A DNA stretch of 64,000 bases from Roseiarcus sp963813195 (GCA_963813195.1 CAWEYC010000016.1:1-64000); one strand, 5' to 3'. Positions 9,494 through 19,178 are shown, counted from the first letter of the stretch. Numbers and translations are program-made. Notes: generated from the letters alone by a model not told the origin.

Positions 9494-11350
9494 CTAATCA
9501 CCGAGAACCCATCGTTCGTTCACCCACTTGAGACTGGGAGCCAGAAATGCAGGAATATTTGTGGCTTCCGGCCACTCCATGGGCATGCAGTTGTTTGGAC
9601 CGACGTCCGTTTTGCCGCGCCCCGCAAGAACCGCTTCATACCAGCTCCTCAATATCTGCGAGTTTGGCCGGTTGGAGTTCTTGACCGCGCCTTCCTGCCC
9701 CAGCTTCAGCAGAGTGACAAACAGAGCAGACCTATAATTGCTGTATTTTATCTCTCCCGAATCCAACTTCGCCCATTCTGAATTGATAACCGAAATCAAT
9801 TCGCTGTCCGCCTGCCCAATTCGGCAGATCGCAAGAACGGTCAGCAACTTTTCGCGCTCGGTCGCATTCTGCGCCAAAAACTGGTCACGATAGATCGAAT
9901 ACATCCTGGGGCCTACGTCTGCGAGGCGAAGGTAAAGCAGGGGATAGTCATTGCGTATTGTGTCATCTTTTCTTGAAGCATCGGACAGACGGCCCTGCAC
10001 CGTCGCAAATTCGGCTGGGCCGAGGGCTTCAATTGCGGCGACCAACACGCTGATCTGCGCGAGCCTGCCGGGAACGTCGGACGCATCGACTTGACTCAAG
10101 TCGAGGAACCGCTTGGTCATCGCAGCGGCGAAGGGCGCCAAGCGGGAGGGATTGCTCGCGATCAGGGAACTCGTCCTCCAAGAGAGAGGCGGACTTCGCC
10201 CATTGACGATATCCTGCAACGCGTCGAACGCGGCGTCTTCGCCGGGCGGGGCGCGCACGGGCGGATCAGCCCCGAAGTTGGAATTGCGATAATTCGCAAT
10301 CTCGTGTTGAGAAAGTCCCTTGATCCCAAGCATGATGCTTACGGGGTCCGGGTAGAGCGCGCGATCGACAAAGTCGGGCCGACTCTCAATCGACATCCGC
10401 TCTGTTGCAAACTCCGCCCGACATCTGCGTGTCGGAGGATCTAAAGAAAAACTACAACCAATCTTGAATATTGGAATAATGGGCAGCCGGCGGACGTAGC
10501 CTGACTTGAATATGCCTATGATATGTCCGTCTACACTGAGCGACGTGGTTTGGAAGCCGATATTCCAATCCTTCCAACCTTCCCCCGCGTAATCATAAAC
10601 CATAGAAGTAATAATTCGTCCCGAGGGACGCTCCGGAATAGCCAACATTCTTACGTTCGGTTGAATGCGACCGCCCCAATCGACCGAGGGAATTCGGACG
10701 CCGTCGGCGTTCCTCGATAGATATTCGTTGATCTTGTCCCTTGCAATCAGTCTATAAGAGACATACCCGTCTCGAGCATAGGTCGAATCTTTCGCATAGA
10801 CAACTGGAATAGCATGCGTCGCAGCAAAGATGTCCGCTTGCTCGATAACCAGTGAATGCAGTTTCGAATTGAATTCGAGGACCAATTTCGGATTTGTTTT
10901 TCTTAGTTCGTCCGACTCGAGCTTGATATGGACGCCCTGTGTCCAAAACGCCAAGTAGTAACTTGAGTAAAAAACAATGGGAATCACCGCGGTTACCCGT
11001 GGCAGAGTCCCCGTCAATGCGTCAATAAACAGGCTGAGAAGAACGAGTTGGCCAAGCCACCCCACACCGATGTCCACGCCGTATCTTTCCAATATAGGGC
11101 CGGACTCTGAATGAAATTCGAGAGCTGTCAGAATAAACAGGGCGGTCGCGAACCAAAGAGACGGCGCTCGCAACGGACTCTTCGGAATTTTTTTAGTGAT
11201 ATAACCAAGCGAACCAGCTGTTGGTTGCAGAAACACCAGGAGATTTCGAAGACGCCGAGAAACAAGGGGACCAGCACGGAACGACAAGGGCGCTTCGATG
11301 AGCGCCGACGCCTCGCGTTCTTCCCGCAGCCTCCTCAACACGGCGGACAC
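9494..11350 (-). CDS. Large membrane protein of unknown function at the end of the tad operon
   Basis: A 618-residue protein starting at GTG 11350, just after AAAGGGGAG. The first ~140 residues hold hydrophobic helices (SLWFATALFILTALEF, WLGQLVLLSLFIDALTG, VTAVIPIVFYSSYYLAFW). The long remainder looks soluble, with a sheet-rich middle and a helical C-terminal half that could be a HEAT/TPR-like repeat region (residues about 380-560). It lies 24 bases after the previous pilus gene in the same direction, so it is probably co-transcribed. No known domain is recognised; a role in pilus function is inferred from position only. Confidence 0.7.
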   Translation of the reverse strand: MSAVLRRLREEREASALIEAPLSFRAGPLVSRRLRNLLVFLQPTAGSLGYITKKIPKSPLRAPSLWFATALFILTALEFHSESGPILERYGVDIGVGWLGQLVLLSLFIDALTGTLPRVTAVIPIVFYSSYYLAFWTQGVHIKLESDELRKTNPKLVLEFNSKLHSLVIEQADIFAATHAIPVVYAKDSTYARDGYVSYRLIARDKINEYLSRNADGVRIPSVDWGGRIQPNVRMLAIPERPSGRIITSMVYDYAGEGWKDWNIGFQTTSLSVDGHIIGIFKSGYVRRLPIIPIFKIGCSFSLDPPTRRCRAEFATERMSIESRPDFVDRALYPDPVSIMLGIKGLSQHEIANYRNSNFGADPPVRAPPGEDAAFDALQDIVNGRSPPLSWRTSSLIASNPSRLAPFAAAMTKRFLDLSQVDASDVPGRLAQISVLVAAIEALGPAEFATVQGRLSDASRKDDTIRNDYPLLYLRLADVGPRMYSIYRDQFLAQNATEREKLLTVLAICRIGQADSELISVINSEWAKLDSGEIKYSNYRSALFVTLLKLGQEGAVKNSNRPNSQILRSWYEAVLAGRGKTDVGPNNCMPMEWPEATNIPAFLAPSLKWVNERWVLGD

Positions 11351-11374
11351 GACTCTCCCCTTTACAAGTTTCTC

Positions 11375-11881
11375 TCAGTACCCTCCCCCGGCTGGCGCTC
11401 CGGCGCCGCCCGATCCCACCCCGCCGCCGCCGGCTCCGCTTGTTAAGCCGGGCAATACCGCTTGGATGGGCGGGGGCAGGGGCGGCCCGAAGGGCGGAGT
11501 TGGGTTCCCGCCGCTCTCGAAATTGTGGACCGCTCCCACCATCCGCGCACCGTTGCCGGGGATATTCGTGTTGCTGGAATAGCGCGGCCAGGGTGTCGCC
11601 GTCTGCAGGACCTCGTTTGCAACCTGGGCGTCGCCGGCGGTCGGGTTGATGCTGAGCGTGCGCTGCGTGTAATCGGCGAAGGGATCGTCGAACGGCGGCT
11701 CGCCGAAGGCGGGGCGGCCGCCGGTATAGGCTGGGACATAGCCGGCGTAGCTGTTGTGATACACCGGCGGATAAGGGCAATCCACCCGGAAGCAGGTGGG
11801 ATAGCCGGCGGGATTGCAGCCGCCGAGCGCAGCCGCGAGGCCGAGCGCCGCGACAATCTGAAGCGATCGCGCACGCATCAT
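11375..11881 (-). CDS. Small pilus-locus lipoprotein (CpaD-like position)
   Basis: A 168-residue protein with a lipoprotein signal (IVAALGLAAALGGC; Cys at residue 22). A conserved-looking block SINPTAGDAQVANEVLQTAT is followed by PWPRYSSNTNIPGNGARM, and the tail is rich in Gly and Pro. Its start overlaps the cpaC stop (ATGA), indicating translational coupling with the secretin. A small lipoprotein next to cpaC is typical of alphaproteobacterial tad loci, where CpaD-type proteins help the secretin. The Gly/Pro tail is not typical of CpaD, so I leave the symbol empty. Confidence 0.7.
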   Translation of the reverse strand: MMRARSLQIVAALGLAAALGGCNPAGYPTCFRVDCPYPPVYHNSYAGYVPAYTGGRPAFGEPPFDDPFADYTQRTLSINPTAGDAQVANEVLQTATPWPRYSSNTNIPGNGARMVGAVHNFESGGNPTPPFGPPLPPPIQAVLPGLTSGAGGGGVGSGGAGAPAGGGY

Positions 11882-13500
11882 TTGGCCTCCAGAATGTGGC
11901 CGTACGGCCCCTGCAGGTCGCCGCCGCTGGTGACGAATTCGGTGTACTTTTTCTTCCGTTCAGTGTCGCCCATCAGGAACAGGTCGACGTCGTTGGAGGG
12001 GAGCGTGGTGTCGAACGGCGTCGCGAGGTGCTTGCCCGGCGGAACAGGCCTCACGAGGTGCACGCTCACGATGACGACGAGGTCGGTGTCCTGCTTCTGG
12101 TAGTTGGTCGAGCGGAACAGCGCGCCGAGAACGGGAACGTTTCCGATCCAGGGCAATTGCGAGAGCTGGTTGAGGTCCTGCGCCTGCAGGAGACCGGCGA
12201 TGGCGAAGCTCTGGCCGTCCCGCAATTCGACATCCGTGTCGGCGCTCCGCGTGGTGAGTTCCGGAATCGTGGTCCCATTCACGATGACCGGGGTGGTGGT
12301 CTGCGCGACCTGGCAGACCTGCGGCGTGAGATGGAGGTTGATGAGGCCGGTGTTGAGCACCGTCGGCTCGAAACCGAGCGTCACGCCGCAAGGATAGTAA
12401 GTCGTTGTCACCGTCGGCGTCGTGCCCGCAACGGAGCCCGGCTGCACGGTCGGGATCGGGATCTCGGTGCCCGCGAAGAACTGGGCCCTTTGGCCGGATT
12501 GCGAAATGAGGTTGGGCTCGGCCAGGGTCTTGACCAGGTCCTTCTCCTCCAGCGCCGAGATCAGGCTGTCGATCTGGATGCCGTGGGTGTTGATCACCTG
12601 CGCGAGCAACGCTCCGAACGGCTGGGCCGTCGAGGCGGCGCCAGGAAAGAGGCCGCTGCCGAGGGCGCCGCCGATGCTGGTCGTCGCAAGGGTCGACGTC
12701 GCTCCATTGGTCGTTGCCGCCGAAGTGCTGCTGCTCGCCGAATTCGAGATGGCTCCCAGCCCGGAAAAGCCAATCCCGTTCTTGTTCCCGCCGAACCAGT
12801 TCACCCCGAGATCCCGCTGCGCGGTGCGGTCGACCTCGAGAAAGCGCACCTTGAGCATCACCTGCTGGGAGGGCGCAACTTTCAGGGCGTCGATGACAGG
12901 GACTTGCCCGCCTGATTGCCCTCCCGCCTGCCCCCCTGCTTGCCCTCCCGATTGGCCACCGCCCTGCGCTCCTGACAAGCCTCTCGCCAAGTCGATGGCG
13001 CGCGTCGCCGACACCGCGTCGGTCGCCTCGCCGCCCAGGATCACCTGCCCGTTGGCGCTCGTAACGCTGATGTTGGTCGCGCCGGTGGTGGCCACGATCT
13101 TGGAGCGGAGCGTCGCAGTATCGGGCACGACCTCGAGGTCGACCACCGCAACCAGGTGCTTGTCACCGCCGAACACGGAAACATTGGTCGTGCCGACCTT
13201 CTTGCCCTGCACATAGAGCGTGTGGTCGGTCATCGGCACGAGGTCCGCGATGTCCGGCGAGCCGATCACCGCCGTACCGAATGGCTGTTTGAAGGTCAGG
13301 ACCTTCGACTTGTGAAGCGTCACGGTGATGTGACGGACGGGCGCGTCTTCGACGACTTGCGCCCGAGCCGAACCGCAACACAAGACGAAATTCAGGGTCG
13401 CGGCCATGATCGCCGCGGCCATGAGGCCCCCCAGACGCCCCAAGCGTCCAGCATAATGATCACGCCGTCTCGCCAGCGACGTCCGTTCGTCGTGCGTCAC
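11878..13500 (-). CDS. cpaC: Secretin of the Tad pilus (CpaC/RcpA)
   Basis: A 540-residue outer-membrane secretin. The start is GTG 13500 behind a GGAGGGG site, followed by a long signal peptide ending in CCGSARA. The N-terminal domain has the CpaC pattern (LHKSKVLTFKQPFGTAVIGS, DHTLYVQGKKVGTTNVSVF). After a BON-like stretch comes a Gly/Gln-rich linker with five GGQ repeats near residues 180-200. The secretin domain includes LAEPNLISQSGQRAQFFAGTEIPIP and DTDLVVIVSVHLVRP. It forms the channel through which the Flp fibre leaves the cell. It overlaps the downstream lipoprotein gene by 4 bases. Confidence 0.93.
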   Translation of the reverse strand: MTHDERTSLARRRDHYAGRLGRLGGLMAAAIMAATLNFVLCCGSARAQVVEDAPVRHITVTLHKSKVLTFKQPFGTAVIGSPDIADLVPMTDHTLYVQGKKVGTTNVSVFGGDKHLVAVVDLEVVPDTATLRSKIVATTGATNISVTSANGQVILGGEATDAVSATRAIDLARGLSGAQGGGQSGGQAGGQAGGQSGGQVPVIDALKVAPSQQVMLKVRFLEVDRTAQRDLGVNWFGGNKNGIGFSGLGAISNSASSSTSAATTNGATSTLATTSIGGALGSGLFPGAASTAQPFGALLAQVINTHGIQIDSLISALEEKDLVKTLAEPNLISQSGQRAQFFAGTEIPIPTVQPGSVAGTTPTVTTTYYPCGVTLGFEPTVLNTGLINLHLTPQVCQVAQTTTPVIVNGTTIPELTTRSADTDVELRDGQSFAIAGLLQAQDLNQLSQLPWIGNVPVLGALFRSTNYQKQDTDLVVIVSVHLVRPVPPGKHLATPFDTTLPSNDVDLFLMGDTERKKKYTEFVTSGGDLQGPYGHILEAK

Positions 13501-13591
13501 GCTGCCCCTCCGCCCCTCGCCGATCTACGGCGCCTCCGTGCCCGAATACGCTACCTACCGTAGTCTCGCGGCGCAAAACGCCGGCGCCTCG

Positions 13592-14176
13592 TCATTGAAC
13601 GCAGTCGACGCTCCCGCACGGCTCCCCGTCCGATGCGCGCTCAACGAATTTCGAACTTTGATTGAGCAAAGCGAGATTGTTTATCGCCGTCGCGTTACCG
13701 GGATCGAGCCTGAGCGCGGCGTCGAATTTCGTTCGAGCCTTCCTCAAATCTCCACGCAACATATAGGAGTAGCCCTCGTTGTTGAGGATCCTCGGGGTAT
13801 TGCCAACCAGTTTGGCCGCAGCCGCGTAACTGCGATCGGCAAGATCGAATCGTGCCAATCGATCGTAGCTCGCCGCCAGTCCAACCCAGGCGGTCGCGTC
13901 CTTGGGAGATTTTTCGACGGCGTTCTGGAAATACTGCTCGGCCAGGCCGAAATTGCCTTCGTAAAACCGCTGGATGCCCAATTTCACCGGCTCGTCCGAC
14001 GGGTAGTATTTCACATCGCCCGGGTTTTGCCCTGTGACGGCGTCCGGGACCGGCGTGGGCGTCACGGTCGGCTGACAACCGGCCAGCCCGACAGCGACGA
14101 TAGCCGCCATTCCCACCCGAAGGAAACCCGTCGCCTCGCCGGCTGCGCGAAGAACCGCGCTCGTCAGCCCCCCCAT
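13592..14176 (-). CDS. tadD: TPR lipoprotein of the Tad pilus (TadD-like)
   Basis: About 194 residues, start taken at ATG 14176 because GGGGGAAGGAAG precedes it. A lipoprotein signal ends at VGLAGC. Tetratricopeptide repeats follow: EGNFGLAEQYFQNAVEKSP, DATAWVGLAASYDRLARFDL and TPRILNNEGYSYMLRGDL, then ARTKFDAALRLDPGNATAIN. TadD proteins are pilotins or assembly factors for Flp pili. An ATG followed by seven G residues is notable as a run that could slip. Confidence 0.85.
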   Translation of the reverse strand: MGGLTSAVLRAAGEATGFLRVGMAAIVAVGLAGCQPTVTPTPVPDAVTGQNPGDVKYYPSDEPVKLGIQRFYEGNFGLAEQYFQNAVEKSPKDATAWVGLAASYDRLARFDLADRSYAAAAKLVGNTPRILNNEGYSYMLRGDLRKARTKFDAALRLDPGNATAINNLALLNQSSKFVERASDGEPCGSVDCVQ

Positions 14177-14415
14177 CACGCTTCCTTCCCCCAAACTAGA
14201 AGCCGCACCTCATACCACGGGATCGGCGGAGCCGCCCGAATATATTGCCCCCGCGAACACCAATAAAATTATGATTAACCTACCCGATCCGAAGAACGAC
14301 GTCTACTAGACCACTGGAAAGCAGTCAATTTAATCTAAAGGATTGGCGCCCGCCGTCCCCATCCGCTTTAGCGGGTGTGCATAACCGCAGCGATCCGGTT
14401 TTCAAACCGCCGGCG

Positions 14416-15222
14416 CTACCTAACGATCCCCCGCGACATCGAGCGTCGCAATACGTTTGTGGGCCACCGTAGATGACGAAATGGCCAGATGACGCCCTCT
14501 ATGGCGCTAACGCGCACCGGGGGATTGAACCCAGTAACTGGATATTCATCGGGCTTCGGTATCCAGGCTGTGCCGAACAGAATGTCCCACAATGGCAGAA
14601 GAGATGCAAAGTTCTTGTCGCGATGCTCCGGCAGCGCCGAGTGATGGATGCGGTGCCATTGCGGGCTATTCAACACAGTGATCATCCGACCCATCGGAAA
14701 ACGGACGTTCAGGTGGGCGCAACTATCGGGGAAAAAGTGGATGAGGCTGAGAATGAGCAGCATGTCCGGTGGGATCAGGAATAGAATAGGCATGATGGGT
14801 AGAACGGCGCTCGCCATCACCCTTTCCATCCACAGATGCCGGGCGCCGGTCGCGAAAGTCAAGGCATTGGCGCTGTGATGAAAAGAATGCATCGCCCACA
14901 AGAAAGGTATGGCGTGTTCGAAGCGGTGAAATATATAAGTATAAAGGTCAGCAATCACTGCCAGGACGACGATGGACACGAAATACCAATAGCCATGCGT
15001 GGGCAGATGTATCCAACCGTGCCCCAGAGCGCTCAAGATAACGCCACTGCATACAGTGGTGAGTGGAGCAAATAAAGTTGTCAACATAAAATTGACGCTT
15101 ACCAGCTTCCAGTCCTCAATGACCTCGGACGCCGGGGTGTCAGCAATTGGCCACCTTCGCTCCAGTATTCGAGCGGCACCGATCGTGGCGATAACCAGCA
15201 GGACAACAAACAGGGTCGGCAT
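14416..15222 (-). CDS. Membrane fatty acid hydroxylase / sterol desaturase family protein
   Basis: About 268 residues from ATG 15222 (TAGGGGCG upstream). The di-iron histidine motifs of the family are present: HRFEH, HSFHH and WHRIHH, set among four or five membrane helices (MPTLFVVLLVIATIGAARIL at the N-terminus). Enzymes of this family hydroxylate or desaturate lipids using oxygen. The gene is inserted in the tad operon 11 bases after a TadE-type gene and in the same direction. It is not a usual pilus component, so a lipid or envelope adaptation linked to pilus expression is possible. Substrate unknown. Confidence 0.85.
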   Translation of the reverse strand: MPTLFVVLLVIATIGAARILERRWPIADTPASEVIEDWKLVSVNFMLTTLFAPLTTVCSGVILSALGHGWIHLPTHGYWYFVSIVVLAVIADLYTYIFHRFEHAIPFLWAMHSFHHSANALTFATGARHLWMERVMASAVLPIMPILFLIPPDMLLILSLIHFFPDSCAHLNVRFPMGRMITVLNSPQWHRIHHSALPEHRDKNFASLLPLWDILFGTAWIPKPDEYPVTGFNPPVRVSAIEGVIWPFRHLRWPTNVLRRSMSRGIVR

Positions 15223-15232
15223 GGTCACGCCC

Positions 15233-15664
15233 CTAGAAGGGAACTGAGGTGGACGCGCTCGGCGCGTTGAATGCCGTGCCCCATACATGCTTCATCACCA
15301 TGGTGAAGCCTGGCTGGGATGCGGTAACAGTCAGCGCACTGGCTCCCACACCCGGCGTCGGTATGTTCACTGTCGGCGTGAGACCGCCGAAATATAGGAA
15401 CGGGGCGACGGCTTGCTTCTGCGCAGCAGACAGGTAGTCAGCACCGGCACACCCAGACGGTGATGTGTTGTTTACGGCTACGTCAGTCGTATAGCATGTG
15501 ATCATCAATTGCCGAGCCTCGGCATCAGCGAGCGCCCGCAACGACTGCATCGTGATTGCATAACGTCCCAAATCGAAGATGACGAACATCAATGTGAACA
15601 ACGGCACAAAGACAAGGCAAAGCTCCCACGCCGCAGTGCCGCGCTGATCGAGCGTTCTCATCAT
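15233..15664 (-). CDS. tadE: TadE-like minor pilin
   Basis: About 143 residues starting at ATG 15664, which overlaps the stop of the upstream TadG-like gene (ATGA). The N-terminus MMRTLDQRGTAAWELCLVFV has the TadE/TadF pattern: a short basic leader, a helix-start Glu (WELC) and a hydrophobic helix (VPLFTLMFVIFDLGRYAIT). The C-terminal half is Thr/Ser/Pro-rich. These pseudopilins are processed by the prepilin peptidase and join the pilus base or tip. Confidence 0.8.
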   Translation of the reverse strand: MMRTLDQRGTAAWELCLVFVPLFTLMFVIFDLGRYAITMQSLRALADAEARQLMITCYTTDVAVNNTSPSGCAGADYLSAAQKQAVAPFLYFGGLTPTVNIPTPGVGASALTVTASQPGFTMVMKHVWGTAFNAPSASTSVPF

Positions 15665-17018
15665 TGCACCAAAGACACATACTGGCTGCCCGGTATCTCT
15701 GCCTTCGTGCAACCTGAGTCGTCGAAAGTGGCGTTCCCAGCGAACTTGATCGAAGCAGCGATGAGCTCGCCACAGCTCTTCCCGTTGGCTAAAGAGATCG
15801 TCGGATTGCCCTGGAACGTCACTGCCGCGGTCGGCGCGTAGATGTTTCCTGTGACGTTGATATTGCTAGTTCCACCGAATTGCACAGCCGTCGCCGAGGC
15901 ATCGTAAATCGCCATGTACTGGAATAAGCCAGCGTCGGCCTGAAGGGACGCGGGAAGCGACGAACTGCTCGGGGCGCTTGTCGGCCCCGTAAGAGTGATG
16001 GTCCCGCCCCCCTTCGTGTCAATTGTCGCCCCTGGCAGCAGAATGAGGGTCACTCCTGTACCAGTGATCGAGGAGCCGCCTGTGAGGGTCAGAGTCCCGG
16101 ATATGAAGTACACCCCTGAAGCCAAGGTGTACAGCTTTATTGCCTGCTGTCTTGACATTGTTATTCGTGCATGGGCTGGCGGCCGTGTAAGCGGTGAGCG
16201 GCGATCCTGTGCAGGTTTTTGAACTTGTTGAAAGACCGCAAGTGGCGTCGGAGCCGGGGTTCGCTCCGCACAACGTGGTGAGGGCGCCATCGAGAGCAGA
16301 GAATGGATCGGTGACCGGCGGTCGATAGGTTAACGCCGTACTACAGAATGTTGACGAGCCCGTGCAGCCGCCCTCAGCCGACAGCGACCCGAGATTGATG
16401 GTCGTCCCGCCGCCGGTGAAGTCGATTGCATTGCTCGCCGTATCGTTCGAGGCCATGCCGCAATTGGGCGCATTGATGTTCGGGCTGCCTTGGAAAGTGA
16501 TAGAGCCTTTCAATGACAAGGCGCAGGGGGGCGTCGGCAGGGAATTAACTTGCGCAATGGCTTGGGCGCCAATGTTGATGGTGCGAAAACCCAGCACTGC
16601 CGACAGGTAGGCCGGCTGTGTCTGCTGCACCGTGGCCTGAACGAAATTTCCGCTGTTCCCGTTCCATGTCGTGAGCGTAGCGATCGCAACGCTCTGCGAA
16701 GTTCGTGTCGGAAGGCTGGTGACACAGTGAGAGCCGGGATAGGAGGTGTCGCCGGCGTTGCAGAACGCGTTCTGCGCTGCAAATTCCTTACCCCGATAGG
16801 GCACTGTTTGCGTATCTAGGCAATTTCCGAGCAAGCGTGCATGCCAGCAGCAGGGCGCCCGAGTAGGCCGCCGCATCGGCGGCGTTCTGCGCGTGTTGCT
16901 TGGTGACGTACCACGATCCGGCCTCGGCCCCGAGTGAGACCACTCCGATCAGCGGCACCAGGGCGATGACGGTCGCGAATGCGACTGTGCCTCGACGGCA
17001 ACGGAGCAGGTTACGCAT
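15661..17018 (-). pseudogene. TadG-like pilus-associated protein with two frameshifts
   Basis: Begins at ATG 17018 after AGGGGGG. The N-terminus RRGTVAFATVIALVPLIGVV and GAEAGSWYVTKQHAQNAADA is the TadG signature (prepilin-like helix, then an alpha-helix leading to the periplasmic part). The protein continues in a second frame with CALSLKGSITFQGSPNINAP and in a third with SGVYFISGTLTLTGGSSITG and FQGNPTISLANGKSCGE, repetitive beta-strand-like sequence. The breaks near 16825 and 16137 are each repaired by removing one A:T pair from a run of three, giving a protein of about 450 residues. It may be intact in the organism. Confidence 0.75.
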
Positions 17019-17028
17019 GGGAACCCCC

Positions 17029-17568
17029 CTATTGGAAGCGTTCTGAGTAAGGCAGGGTGAACGAACATGGATTGGCGTTACCACTGGTGCACAACACCGG
17101 TCTTAACACCAAGGGCGCCAAGGTGACGGTCGTCGTGTAAGAATAGTACTTGGTGGGCAACAACATAACGTTGGCCGAGGTGCAAGCAGCGCCAGCGCTC
17201 GTATCGCCGCAAAGGACCTGGACGTTGTTGATGGGATAACCTGCAACCGTCGCGGGGAGTGACGACGTCCAACTTGACGTGCTCGTGACGTCAGGTGGCG
17301 AATGGTACTGCACGTATTGCCCGAAGGCGCGCAACGCCCCCCACGCGGATATGAACTGGAAGCCGGCGATGGCGCCGTCGGCAAGCGGCATAAGCAGGGT
17401 CGTGACTATGAAAAGGTAGACGATGAGCGTCTCGAACGCGACGGCGCCGCGTTGATCCGCGATGAAAGAAGCTTTATGGCGCGCGTGCGCTATCGCGACA
17501 CCTGGTCGCCTGGAGCCTGATCTTCTGGGCCAGGGTCTTGGACCGATGCAGTTCATCACAACCATCAT
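17029..17568 (-). CDS. tadE: TadE-like minor pilin 2
   Basis: Up to 179 residues; several ATG codons (17568, 17565, 17556) could start it. After a basic leader comes DQRGAVAFETLIVYLFIVTT, the TadE pattern with a helix-start Glu, followed by a periplasmic domain with several cysteines (VLCGDTSAGAACTS, VLCTSGNANPC) that could form disulfides. It stands 27 bases after the methyltransferase gene and just upstream of the TadG-like gene. The long N-terminal extension before DQRG suggests that the true start may be further in. Confidence 0.75.
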   Translation of the reverse strand: MMVVMNCIGPRPWPRRSGSRRPGVAIAHARHKASFIADQRGAVAFETLIVYLFIVTTLLMPLADGAIAGFQFISAWGALRAFGQYVQYHSPPDVTSTSSWTSSLPATVAGYPINNVQVLCGDTSAGAACTSANVMLLPTKYYSYTTTVTLAPLVLRPVLCTSGNANPCSFTLPYSERFQ

Positions 17569-17595
17569 GTCGATAACAAGCAGGCCAATGGTTAC

Positions 17596-18261
17596 TCACC
17601 AGACATAAGGGATCAGTCTCCAGCGCGAAGCTTCGTAACTGGAATACTCAGGGCAGGTGCGCCGAAGCAGGTCTTCTTCGTAGAGGATACGGCAGACCTG
17701 GATGCCGATATGCAGGACCAGTACGATCGCCGTCACCGGCGTCAGATATTGCAGCACGACACCCACCGTCGCTATTTCTTCTGAGAAGTAGAGGGGATGC
17801 TTGATCCATCGATAAGGACCGGTTTGCACCACTGAGCGCGCCTGCGGCACCAGACTGAACGACCGGCCGAGATGTCGGATCGTGACAAGCATCATGATGA
17901 GGCCGATCAGCACGCAAGCGGTGGAGGCCAGGTTCGGCAACGCCTGGTCCGTTTTGCCGAAGAAGGTGATGGTCCAAGGCATATAGGTGCCGACGAATGC
18001 CGCGATTCTCGGCAGCAGGCCCTGCGCCTGCGCCTTTGCCGGCGGCCGGGTCATGATCAACAGCGCCAGGAGCAGGTAGAAGCTGGCAAGACAAAAGCTC
18101 GACAGACGCGATGGCCAGGGATCGCTATGCGACACCCCAATTCTCATCGCGACGCAGAGCGCCAGCAGCATGAACCACAAGCCGCCCAACAATCGCGTCA
18201 TCCGATCGTAGGACCAGGTGTTCGGCAGGCTAACCGTGCTTGTGGCTCGATGCGTGCTCAT
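17596..18261 (-). CDS. ICMT/PEMT-like membrane methyltransferase in the tad operon
   Basis: A 221-residue protein with about five membrane helices and the cofactor-binding motif of the isoprenylcysteine carboxyl methyltransferase / phosphatidylethanolamine methyltransferase group: SVVQTGPYRWIKHPLYFSEE, then a helix and EEDLLRRTCPEYSSYE. Such enzymes use S-adenosylmethionine to methylate lipids or lipid-linked carboxylates at the membrane. It sits between tadC and a tadE gene with gaps of 14 and 27 bases. Pilin or lipid methylation is possible; the substrate cannot be read from sequence. Confidence 0.82.
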   Translation of the reverse strand: MSTHRATSTVSLPNTWSYDRMTRLLGGLWFMLLALCVAMRIGVSHSDPWPSRLSSFCLASFYLLLALLIMTRPPAKAQAQGLLPRIAAFVGTYMPWTITFFGKTDQALPNLASTACVLIGLIMMLVTIRHLGRSFSLVPQARSVVQTGPYRWIKHPLYFSEEIATVGVVLQYLTPVTAIVLVLHIGIQVCRILYEEDLLRRTCPEYSSYEASRWRLIPYVW

Positions 18262-18275
18262 GGCCCTATCCGTAC

Positions 18276-19178
18276 CTAATGCTGCTGGAACGCACGCGTG
18301 AGGTGCAGAAACGAACTGGCGCCCATAATGATGAACATGGCCGGAAGCATGAACAACACCATCGGAACAGTCAGCTTGACGCCCAGCTTGTGCGCTCTTT
18401 CTTCCAGCTTGATGATAGAGTCTCGTCGGAGTTCGGCAGCGATAGCGCGCAGAGCCTGGCTCAACGGCGTTCCGTATTGCAGGCTCTGGCTGACCATGGC
18501 GCCGAATCGGCGCAGTCCGTCCGAGGTCGATCCCAGTTTCTCGAAGGCTTCGCGGCGATTTGGCAATATCCGGAGATCATCAAGAAGACCGTACAAGACC
18601 TGGGCCATGGCAGGATTGGACCGGTTCATTTCTTCTGCTACGCGTTCCACCGCGCTCTCCAGGCCCATTCCCGCTTCGCTGCAGACAACCAGCAAATCGA
18701 TGGCGTCCGGCGTGCCTCGCCGAATGGCGGCATTGAAACGCCGCCTGAGCACCGCCAGAATCAACCGCGGCCCCATGATTCCGATCACCAAGGCAATGAG
18801 CGTGAAGATCAACAGATCGATCGGCGTCTCCCCGAAAAGCTCCGCAACAAGCAAGGCAATAAGCGGAAATGCGGCCATGCTGACAATTTTGACGCCGAGC
18901 CAGATCGGCAAGGTTCGATGTGGACTGAAACCCGACGATTGAACGACTGTCCGCAGTTGTTCCAGATTTTCCTCGGAGTAGAAGCGGCGATACCGCATGC
19001 CGAGCGATGAAAGCCAGCCGGTCATGTCCTGGAAGGGTGCTGACGCTCCGGCAACGCCGATCACAGCCTTTGACACCCGTAGGTCCAGCACACGAACGTG
19101 GACTTCCTGGATGATCAACACAGCGGCCGCAGTTGCGGCTGCTATGGCGAGGGCTGCCAAAATGAAACCGGAAGTCAT
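18276..19178 (-). CDS. tadC: Tad pilus inner-membrane platform protein TadC
   Basis: A 300-residue GspF-like protein. It has an N-terminal membrane helix (FILAALAIAAATAAAVLIIQ), a cytoplasmic domain with DAIDLLVVCSEAGMGLESAV and RFGAMVSQSLQYGTPLSQAL, and C-terminal helices (LTVPMVLFMLPAMFIIMGA). Its start overlaps the tadB stop (ATGA). With TadB it forms the platform on which the ATPase CpaF acts. Confidence 0.92.
   Translation of the reverse strand: MTSGFILAALAIAAATAAAVLIIQEVHVRVLDLRVSKAVIGVAGASAPFQDMTGWLSSLGMRYRRFYSEENLEQLRTVVQSSGFSPHRTLPIWLGVKIVSMAAFPLIALLVAELFGETPIDLLIFTLIALVIGIMGPRLILAVLRRRFNAAIRRGTPDAIDLLVVCSEAGMGLESAVERVAEEMNRSNPAMAQVLYGLLDDLRILPNRREAFEKLGSTSDGLRRFGAMVSQSLQYGTPLSQALRAIAAELRRDSIIKLEERAHKLGVKLTVPMVLFMLPAMFIIMGASSFLHLTRAFQQH

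Noticed and set aside
12900..12975. Short tandem repeats, suspected repeat array
   Set aside because: They encode the GGQ repeats of the secretin linker, not a CRISPR array.
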